Positions 57,813 to 64,000 of a stretch of 64,000 nt of DNA are shown here, piece by piece. Position 1 is the first letter of the stretch. Each line of letters opens with the position of its first letter. The stretch is from Corallium rubrum (lineage: Eukaryota > Cnidaria > Anthozoa > Scleralcyonacea > Coralliidae): assembly GCA_964035015.1 (NCBI GenBank), contig CAXIUP010000033.1, positions 142,501-206,500 on the forward strand, given 5' to 3'. Under the pieces are notes generated by a model, which did not search any database, was not told the DNA's origin, and saw only the letters and a list, made by a program, of their open reading frames with translations. Both the position numbers and the translations under genes were made by a program.

Positions 57813-58313
57813 ATGTGTGCATGCGACTGCGGAGGCTATCGTATCAACTGTGGTGGCGCTCCAACCTGTACATCATGTGGTTTGCAGGGACCTTTCACAA
57901 TACCTGTGCCAGAGCTAGACCTAATGTCGTGGAGTAAGAAGAAGTCTGTGCATAAGAGAAGTAAGTGGTTCGCTAAGAGGATAGTGGGAGTTGTCAAGAG
58001 TTCTGAGAGAATGTTGACAGCTGATTTCATAGAGGTTGTCTCAGTGTTGATGAGGTGTAAGCTGATAAAAAAGAATGTTAGTAGGTATAACTACTATATA
58101 ATAAGGCTGGCCAGTCGTAGGGGTCTTGTACCTTTCACGAATGTTAGGGACATGTGTGAGGGATACAGTAAGGACATGTTCGATGACCGACTTTTCGGAT
58201 CCGTATATAAGGAGCTTGGCTGGGACACTGAATGTAGATGTCCTATATTTTTAAGGTGGAAAACAGATTCACGTACACTTAAAGAAATAACAATAGGTGA
58301 TGGTACATGGTAA
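57813..58313 (+). CDS. Zinc-ribbon protein, possibly a viral late transcription factor
   Basis: This 166-residue protein starts with an unusual cysteine cluster (CACDCGGYRINCGGAPTC, then TSCGLQ) that looks like a zinc ribbon. It continues with a basic part and a C-terminal region with CEGYSKDMF and ECRCPIFLRW. Position, size and the N-terminal ribbon recall VLTF3-like factors found in Polinton-like viruses, but this is a weak resemblance. Its stop overlaps the ATG of the next gene (ATGGTAA). Confidence 0.4.
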   Translation: MCACDCGGYRINCGGAPTCTSCGLQGPFTIPVPELDLMSWSKKKSVHKRSKWFAKRIVGVVKSSERMLTADFIEVVSVLMRCKLIKKNVSRYNYYIIRLASRRGLVPFTNVRDMCEGYSKDMFDDRLFGSVYKELGWDTECRCPIFLRWKTDSRTLKEITIGDGTW

Positions 58314-58546
58314 CTTATCATAGCAGTGGAGTTATACGAAAGTTGGTCAGGTATATTGAAAAGTATTACCCAGAGGCTCTATTAATAATAAGGCCTAAAG
58401 ACACTCTTGGGAACCGTGAGAGGGGATATAGGTCTGGACAGCCTGACATTCTACTGGTTGAGAGAAAATGTAGGTATATGGGATTAGCCATATGGGTAAC
58501 ATCAGAGATGTCAAAATCTAAGACAAGGTTCCTCAGAAGGCTGTGA
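58307..58546 (+). CDS. Degenerate VRR-NUC-like protein 1
   Basis: This 79-residue frame is related to the nuclease domain of the Bro-N gene at 59607. KLVRYIEKYYPEALLI and GYRSGQPDILLVERK align with its YIRRYYPDAIII and GYRSGQPDIII. In place of the catalytic ELK it has WVTSEM (LAIWVTSEMSK), so the PD-(D/E)xK active site is incomplete. It is probably not a nuclease. The start overlaps the previous stop. Confidence 0.55.
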   Translation: MVTYHSSGVIRKLVRYIEKYYPEALLIIRPKDTLGNRERGYRSGQPDILLVERKCRYMGLAIWVTSEMSKSKTRFLRRL

Positions 58547-59118
58547 GTGGTCAGTCATATGAGACTATAGTGTCTGAGGACTTTGATGATCTTCGCCTAT
58601 GTTTTGACATGTATATGGCGAAATGTGATGATTCATGTAAGGTGGATGACTACCAGCTAAGGGTGATAAAGTCATCTATTACGGATAAGGTTATTAGAAA
58701 ATACTCACCACGCACAGATGATAATGCATTATGCATTATTTCAGGTGGTAGTGTACTGCATCAGTTGGTTAGGTACGTTAGGGATAAGTATCCAAGTGCT
58801 GTGATAATACCAGGACTTGGTGTTGATGGACAACCTGACCTAATGATAATTAGTCCGAATATAATCCATAACGGTCTAGCTATATGGATTAGTGACAGCC
58901 GCTACTGCTACAGTTTTTCCGAGTTGGGTGATAACTACAATTTCTCCAAACTGGGTAATAACCAGTTAGCCTTCCTAAAAAGGATGGCTCTTAGGTCGTA
59001 TGTATCTATAGCGTCTTCGAGTTGTTATAATATTATTCGTGTCATTAATGAATATATGAGATGTAAGTACGAATACGGTTACTGTCTACTTGATCATACG
59101 TGTTATCCCTCCCGGTAA
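58543..59118 (+). CDS. Degenerate VRR-NUC-like protein 2
   Basis: The frame is open from 58543 (GTG). The first ATG is at 58609 (MYMAKCDDSCKVDDYQLRVI). The centre has QLVRYVRDKYPSAVIIPGLG followed by DGQPDLMIISPN, matching the nuclease domain at 59607. GLAIWISDS replaces GLAIELKTP, so the catalytic glutamate and lysine are missing. It is longer at both ends than its neighbour. It is probably a diverged paralogue with a non-catalytic role. The true start is uncertain. Confidence 0.55.
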   Translation: MSGQSYETIVSEDFDDLRLCFDMYMAKCDDSCKVDDYQLRVIKSSITDKVIRKYSPRTDDNALCIISGGSVLHQLVRYVRDKYPSAVIIPGLGVDGQPDLMIISPNIIHNGLAIWISDSRYCYSFSELGDNYNFSKLGNNQLAFLKRMALRSYVSIASSSCYNIIRVINEYMRCKYEYGYCLLDHTCYPSR

Positions 59119-59216
59119 AATACACAACACATTATGACCTTACCACCAACCAATTTCTTTTATGTCCTTTAAGGGACTTACAGTATATCTTCAGCATTTA
59201 TTATACTGAGAATATT
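59119..59216. other. Convergent spacer
   Basis: This AT-rich spacer separates the stop of the 191-codon frame from the minus-strand small gene. It contains TTTAAGGGACTTACAG but no clear gene. Confidence 0.4.
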
Positions 59217-59387
59217 TTACTTACTTGTTGATCCCTTACGATTTGTTAGTGCCACCTCAAACTCGTTGAGATCTATTATCTCATGCATGATCTTATCTAT
59301 TTCACTACCGTCTACCTTATCTATTAGGTTGTGGACTTTGACAACCAACTTTCCTATCCGTTTGCGGATCTGCTCTATATCCTCCAT
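59217..59387 (-). CDS. 56-residue helical protein
   Basis: A short frame starts MEDIEQIRKRIGKLVVKVHN and ends NRKGSTSK. It is a predicted helix with heptad-like hydrophobics. Its leader TATAGTAATTAT directly before ATG is the same as that of the minus-strand gene at 60415-60591, which supports it as a real gene. The start is divergent from the Bro-N gene. The function is unknown. Confidence 0.5.
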   Translation of the reverse strand: MEDIEQIRKRIGKLVVKVHNLIDKVDGSEIDKIMHEIIDLNEFEVALTNRKGSTSK

Positions 59388-59606
59388 ATAATTACTATAG
59401 AAGATATATTCTTAATGCGTTTAAGACATCCACAATACCTGATAACAAAAAACAGGACATCAGGTCAGAGGAGAGGTAGTACAGTATCATGATAAGAAAA
59501 AGGTAGCGCAAGAAGCAATAACCAAAAATGGGACCTTGGTCAGAATTGTGGCTTACAGAAGATATAGTGCGTTTAAAAAAGTTTTTCAAAAATATATACC
59601 TATAGT
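59388..59606. promoter_or_regulatory. Bidirectional promoter region 1
   Basis: It begins ATAATTACTATAGAAGATAT with TGCGTTTAAG nearby. It ends GATATAGTGCGTTTAAA...ATATATACCTATAGT before the Bro-N ATG. These blocks recur at 60592-60650. Inside lies a 45-bp exact copy of part of the Bro-N gene (see findings). Confidence 0.5.
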
Positions 59607-60479
59607 ATGCTGAGGATGGCTCCACTTAAAGAAAGACAATCTCCATCACTTATGAGGAGTATGTACAATTTCGATGGTGTAGACATTATGGTGCAGAAGG
59701 ATGGTGATGAGATATGGTTCCGGGGAAAAGATGTTTCTGAGGCGCTTGGTTATAAGAGGTCGGGTAAGGCTATCCAGGATCATGTTGATGAGGGTGATAG
59801 GAAAAAAGTCACACAATACCTGATAACAAAAAACAGGACATCAGGTCAGAGGAGAGAGATCTATATGATAAATGAGGTCGGAGTATATAGCCTGATGTTC
59901 TCATCTAAACTACCATCAGCAAAGAGGTTCGGAAACTGGGTACTTAAAGAAGTTATACCATCCATAAGGAAAACTGGTCAGTACACAGCACCTAGGCTTA
60001 TTGGGAACCAGCTGTCACTGATGAATGAGGCTGACCTGCACCATCAGGTGATCAGTTATATAAGGAGGTACTACCCAGATGCTATAATCATCCCAGGCTT
60101 AGGGGAGAATCAGGACACCGCATCAAAAAGGATAACTAGCTGGAAGAAGGGGTATAGAAGTGGGCAACCTGATATTATTATAGGAAACCTGCATAAGGCC
60201 TACACTGGTCTGGCTATAGAGTTGAAGACTCCGAAAGGTTGGGGTACTACATCAGGCAATCAGAAGTCGTTCATAAACAATCTGGCTAACAATGGATATA
60301 AGACTTTAGTGTCATACAATTATGACGAGATACATAGATGCATTGATGAGTATATGACAGGGGTGAGAGTAAGATGTGGGTACTGTGGTAGGAAGTTCCA
60401 TAATAAAGACACGCTTAATAATCACTGTGGAGGTTTCCATAGGATTTCTCACGCCTTACGAGTTCAGTCACGAATCTGA
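59607..60479 (+). CDS. Bro-N / VRR-NUC / zinc-finger fusion protein
   Basis: This 290-residue protein has three modules. Residues about 12-120 form a Bro-N DNA-binding domain (WFRGKDVSEALGYKRSGKAI, NEVGVYSLMFSSKLPSAKRF, WVLKEVIPSIRKTGQY). Residues about 143-240 form a PD-(D/E)xK nuclease of the VRR-NUC kind (YIRRYYPDAIIIPGLG, GYRSGQPDIII, GLAIELKTPKG, QKSFINNLANNGYKTLVSYN). Residues about 256-280 form a C2H2 finger (CGYCGRKFHNKDTLNNHCGG, FH). All nuclease residues are present. Bro proteins of large DNA viruses regulate transcription or replication. Here the role may be DNA processing. ATG 59607 follows TATAG. Confidence 0.8.
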   Translation: MLRMAPLKERQSPSLMRSMYNFDGVDIMVQKDGDEIWFRGKDVSEALGYKRSGKAIQDHVDEGDRKKVTQYLITKNRTSGQRREIYMINEVGVYSLMFSSKLPSAKRFGNWVLKEVIPSIRKTGQYTAPRLIGNQLSLMNEADLHHQVISYIRRYYPDAIIIPGLGENQDTASKRITSWKKGYRSGQPDIIIGNLHKAYTGLAIELKTPKGWGTTSGNQKSFINNLANNGYKTLVSYNYDEIHRCIDEYMTGVRVRCGYCGRKFHNKDTLNNHCGGFHRISHALRVQSRI

Positions 60480-60591
60480 TATACTTACCTGTCAGCTCCC
60501 GCTCAATTTCAATTATAGTAAAAACTTCATCTACCAGTTCTTCTATCATACCACGAATTATGAGAATTTGTGTGTACATTACATCTTCCAT
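60415..60591 (-). CDS. Small helical protein, divergent to the polymerase
   Basis: A 58-residue frame from ATG 60591 (MEDVMYTQILIIRGMIEELV) ends YGNLHSDY. It overlaps the end of the Bro-N gene on the opposite strand by 65 bases. The leader TATAGTAATTAT before ATG and the MED start match the gene at 59217-59387. The function is unknown. Confidence 0.45.
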   Translation of the reverse strand: MEDVMYTQILIIRGMIEELVDEVFTIIEIERELTGKYIRFVTELVRREKSYGNLHSDY

Positions 60592-60650
60592 ATAATTACT
60601 ATACAAGATATAGTGCGTTTAAATTATTTAATAAAAATATATAGGTATAG
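60592..60650. promoter_or_regulatory. Bidirectional promoter region 2
   Basis: These 59 bp separate the minus-strand ATG at 60591 from the polymerase ATG at 60651. It reads ATAATTACTATACAAGATAT then AGTGCGTTTAAA and ATATATAGGTATAGT. Both halves match the blocks at 59389-59425 and 59556-59606. Confidence 0.55.
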
Positions 60651-62613
60651 TATGATTAGAACGGTTAAGAATGTAAACCCACTTAAAGAAATAACGCCAG
60701 ATGTTAGTAACATGGATACGTTAGCGAAGCGTAGACAGGATCTGCATGATGAGTTGGGAGTTGTGGAGGCTAGGAGGGCTGTTAAGGGCTACACTAGAGG
60801 TCTGAAAATTAGTATTCTAGACCGAGATGATCCTGAATCTGAGATAGACCAGACAAGAAGACTGATCTGCAGAGTGCTCGAGACTGAGATGGAAGATATG
60901 GGAGGCATAAAGTTTACGGAAATACTGAAGATCAAACTAAAGAAGAGAGTAGATGATGATAAGCTCCTTTTTAAGGATGTCTACTTCAGCAGTAAATCTT
61001 CCATCGCAATAGATAAAAGTCATCTGAAGTCTTTAACTGCAGTGGGAGGTAAAAATATGCTGAACCTGTATGAGTCGTGGGCCTCTGAGGGTAGTGGTTG
61101 GGTTATAAGTGAAATCCTTAACCACTATCTTAATGTGGTAGCCTATAAACCATTACAGGGTAGTAGTTACGTAGAACTACCTACGGAGTTGAGGAACCCT
61201 GCAAAGGGGTTAATAAATGTGTGGAACAGTGATAATGAGTGTTTAAGATGGTGTCATGTTAGATATCTAAACCCGCAGAAAAAAGACCCTCAGAGAATCA
61301 AGAAAACTGACAAAGCCTTACTACAAACCCTGGACTACACTGGTGTGAAATTCCCAGTCGGAAGTAGACAGTATAGTAAGGTAGAAGCTCAGAACAGTAT
61401 ACGCATAAATGTGTTCGGGTATGAGGGTGGGCAGACTTACCCAATCTATGTGTCCAAGGAGAATCATGAGCGCTGCATGAACCTACTGCTGATTGATAGG
61501 CATTATGTGCTGATTAAGGACTTTAATAAGTTCATGTACCGCAAGACTAAGCATAAGGAGAGAAAGCATTTCTGCATGCATTGCCTACAGTGCTTCAGTT
61601 CAGATGCTATACTGTCAGCCCATAGTGAGAACTGTATTGTGGTGAACGGTCAACAGGCTATAAAGATGCCTAAGGAAGGTGAGAACATACTCACATTCAT
61701 AAACCACCGTAAGCAGCTTGAGGTACCCTTCGTGATATATGCTGACTTTGAAGCTGTGGTGGCACATAATAATGCACCCAGTCCAGATGACGGTAAATCA
61801 TACACACAGGAGTACCAGAAACATATAGACTGTGGGTTTGCATACAAGGTGGTATGTTGTGTTGATGATAGCTTTAGTAAACCGGTGAAGGTTTATAGGG
61901 GTGAGAAGGCTGTTTATAGATTCATGAAGAAGATGTTGAAGGAAGTCGCCTACTGTCAAAGTGTCAAGGAGAAATTCTTCAACAAAGATATGATCATGAC
62001 TAAAGCTGATACGGATGACTATGAGAAATCCACAGAGTGCCACATATGCGGTGACAGTTACATAGACTCAGATATAAGGGTCAGAGATCACTGCCACATC
62101 ACTGGGAAATATAGAGGATCAGCACACAGCAAATGTAATATGATCTACAGAATGACTGATAAGATACCGGTTATCTTCCACAACCTAAGGGGTTATGACA
62201 GTCACTTCATAATGCAGGAGATAGGTAAATTTGGAATGGATATAAATGTGATACCTAACAATATGGAGAAGTATATGTCATTCATGCTTGGCCGACATCT
62301 GGTTTTCATAGATAGCTTCCAGTTCATGTCCAGTGCTCTGGGTCGACTTGTTGACAACTTACCCAGAGACGCTTTCACGATGACGTCTGAGGAGTTTGAG
62401 GGTGAGAAATTTGAGCTGATGACTCATAAGGGAGTGTATCCATATGACTACATGAGCAGCTTCGAAAAGTTTGAGGGCACCTGCTTACCGACTAAGGATG
62501 AGTTCTATAGCATCCTGAATGGCGAGCACATTTCTGACGATGACTGTACGCATGCCCATAAGATCTGGAGAACTTTCAGGCTGAGGAATATGGGAGAGTA
62601 CCATCCCAGGTAG
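60651..62613 (+). pseudogene. Protein-primed DNA polymerase B, N-terminal part
   Basis: From ATG 60651 (preceded by TATAGT) 653 codons are open; the frame is also open upstream but is unlikely to be used there. A large N-terminal domain of unknown role is followed by a zinc-finger-like CMHCLQCF...H segment (about residue 307). The exonuclease comes next: Exo I YADFEA (about 363) and Exo II-like FHNLRGYDSHF (about 507). Between them sits an endonuclease-VII-like HNH finger (CHICGDSYIDSDIRVRDHCH, about 463). This is the usual Polinton arrangement. The gene is cut at 62604 by a foreign repeat, which adds CCCAGG and a TAG. The polymerase palm (fingers and thumb) is absent here, so this copy cannot replicate DNA. 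Confidence 0.85.
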
Positions 62614-63473
62614 CACAATTACGTTCTACAAACGTTGTGTCAACGTTCGACGAACGTTGCGAAAACGTTGTGATACAAAGTTGTGATAACGTTATTTTGT
62701 GGACTCCCAGGAACGATCTATTAACGTTACAAAATAACGTTGCAATCAAACATCCCTACAACGTTGTTGGAACATTTCGAAATGTCACATAATAGTATAG
62801 CAATTTTATAGTTCTTCGGAAAGGTTACGCTTGAAACGCAAAACAACCCAACAAAAAGCTAGTGGAAAATTCCGAGGTTACTTCGCGCTTGTATGCAATT
62901 GCTTGTAAGTGAAAAAATGCACAACTGATAGCAAAAACAAGATATATGCAATTTAATAAAAATCACTTTCGCCCTGGAAGTGGTGCGATGAAAAGGTTTT
63001 GACATGTTTAGAAAATAACGAAGACAAAACTCAGCCGTTTTCCTGGTGTACTTTGCTTGATCTGAGGAAACAAATTCGTGATGATTAACCTGTTCACATT
63101 GTCTTTATTCTAAACAAATAGTGATATGGATTGAAGCGATTACATGCACGTATTTAAAGGCAATAATAGAGTAAAACGTCTCATAAAACTAGAATTTTAT
63201 TTACAAAACTAAAACAGAACAAACTGTAGTCGACTAAAATACACTGTTGTGTTTATTAAAGCTAATTAGTATATTCGAAAAGAAGTTAAAGCCATCGAAA
63301 AAACCCCACAAATTGTTAAAGGCTAACCAAATATAAATAAATATATAAATTGTGTTTAAATTATTTCATTAAATAAAAAGATATCTTACAAAAGTAAAGA
63401 GAATTAACGCTGAAAATCATCGACATCCATTTTATAAGCTTGATTGAAAGCAATCTAAATTACAGAATGTCAC
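62605..63473. mobile_element. Repeat inserted in the polymerase gene, AACGTT-rich end
   Basis: The terminus reads CCCAGGTAGCACAATTACG. The next 150 bp contain eight AACGTT palindromes. After this come about 700 bp of AT-rich DNA without a gene. The right end is not found in the window. The gene fragment at 63474-64000 may belong to the same element. Confidence 0.55.
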
Positions 63474-64000
63474 TTATTCACTTTCAGGCTTTTCAGGCTT
63501 TTTGGGCTTCTAAAAAAATTGAAAAAAAAGTGACAAAAAATTCTTTGCAATTCAGTATAATAAACAAATAAATAAATAAATAAACCTTCCAGATAATCAC
63601 CACAAAACTGTAAGAAACTAGCAATTATGAATATCTTAATATATGTACTTTGTATCTTGAACCCCCAGGCTTGTGTGGAGTATGTTTGAGATATTCAGCA
63701 ATATGCTCCTCGATTTCCACTTCATTTGCTTTCTTGTGAACTCTAAGACAAGCCTCTATAAATGTTAACAAAGAGAAACAATAAACGCTTTATTAATCAG
63801 TCATTTAAACAATATATGCACACACATACACATGCCTACACACATCGATCTATATATACCACATTATTTACACATATTGTATACCGTAATCTATGAAATA
63901 AAGAGATTCAAAATAATTTGTTTAAATACTTACTAATAACTAATCTACAGATGGCAAGATCTTGGAAAGGAAGCTTTGATTTTCTTCCTTTCAAACTGTA
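63474..64000 (-). CDS. Three-exon gene fragment running off the window, unknown
   Basis: Exon 63934-64000+ (LKGRKSKLPFQDLAICRLVI) has a GTAAGT donor. It joins in phase to exon 63649-63755 (ACLRVHKKANEVEIEEHIAE, YLKHTPHKPGGSRYK). A terminal exon at 63474-63509 follows, encoding KPKKPEKPESE and a stop after a polypyrimidine-AG acceptor. All three have proper splice borders. The family is not recognised; the KHTPHKPGG block looks conserved. It may be a transposon gene or a host gene fragment. Confidence 0.4.

Larger units (their letters stand above)
47224..62604. mobile_element. Polinton/Maverick-type virus-like element, defective
   Basis: A compact block encodes a packaging ATPase, capsid-like proteins, a retroviral-type integrase and a protein-primed DNA polymerase B. 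This is the defining gene set of Polintons (Mavericks, including adintovirus-like relatives). Leftward and rightward genes start back to back at 53302/53306. No maturation cysteine protease is recognisable. Frameshifts near 48060, 50865 and 52060, a stop in the integrase and an insertion in the polymerase make this copy defective. The outer terminal repeats are not resolved: the left end lies somewhere left of 47224, and the right end lies beyond the 62605 insertion. Confidence 0.85.

Noticed and set aside
58307..59118. One single frameshifted gene at 58307-59118
   Set aside because: Both frames contain the full YPxA...GQPD core, so they are two paralogous units rather than halves of one gene.
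60376..60650. Upstream extension of the polymerase frame to 60376
   Set aside because: The open frame overlaps the Bro-N gene and the promoter-like module. ATG 60651 directly follows TATAGT, as at the Bro-N gene, and the sequence before it has no conserved look.
47224..62613. Circular permutation of the Polinton-like element to explain the split polymerase
   Set aside because: The C-terminal fragment is on the opposite strand from the N-terminal part, so joining the ends of a circle would not restore one gene. A coding terminal inverted repeat or a separate fragment fits better.

Overview
This window looks like repeat-rich, AT-leaning nuclear DNA from a marine invertebrate. A cnidarian is my best guess, because of the mix of BEL/Pao, gypsy, CR1-like, CACTA-like and Polinton/Maverick elements. 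That guess rests on family resemblance read by eye, with no search behind it. I see no convincing ordinary host gene: almost everything recognisable belongs to a mobile element or an endogenous virus-like element, and most of it is decayed.

Layout. 1-6124 is a minus-strand BEL/Pao retrotransposon that enters from the left edge (gag, protease-RT-RNase H, integrase, 5' LTR). 6281-8053 is the 3' part of a minus-strand gypsy element. Its RT gene is cut after the codons for PKPDG, and the missing upstream piece reappears at 40103-40131. The 32,047 bp between them (8056-40102) behave as one insertion: a TA duplication on each side, inverted ends starting CACTG, and subterminal arrays of GAGTCATTTTGACC-type repeats. 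I read this as a giant CACTA/EnSpm-like transposon. It carries a multi-exon zinc-finger transposase-like gene (14.9-27.8 kb, minus) and a divergent SAM-domain gene (29.3-33.9 kb, plus). It also holds a hAT-like gene, a 3.2-kb internal tandem duplication, a CR1-like LINE sitting inside an exon, several nested MITEs and a 3-kb 45-bp satellite with a 720-bp higher-order period. A second element with a CACTG end starts at 40132. It carries a homologue of the SAM-gene C-terminus (40.9-45.9 kb, minus), oriented toward its own end just as in the first element.

47.2-62.6 kb is a Polinton/Maverick-type (virus-like) element. Minus-strand genes are a packaging ATPase, a capsid-like protein, membrane proteins, a retroviral-type integrase with a chromodomain, and a penton-like protein. 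A head-to-head plus-strand block holds a 517-residue protein, a fibre-like protein, small membrane proteins, a zinc-ribbon protein, three related nuclease-type genes (one a Bro-N fusion) and a protein-primed type B DNA polymerase. The polymerase stops at 62604, where another repeat rich in AACGTT is inserted. A minus-strand fragment resembling the polymerase C-terminus lies at the left end, which would fit terminal inverted repeats that include the 3' end of the polymerase gene. Frameshifts and stops in several genes show the copy is defective.

The last 1.4 kb holds that inserted repeat and a three-exon minus-strand gene fragment that runs off the window.
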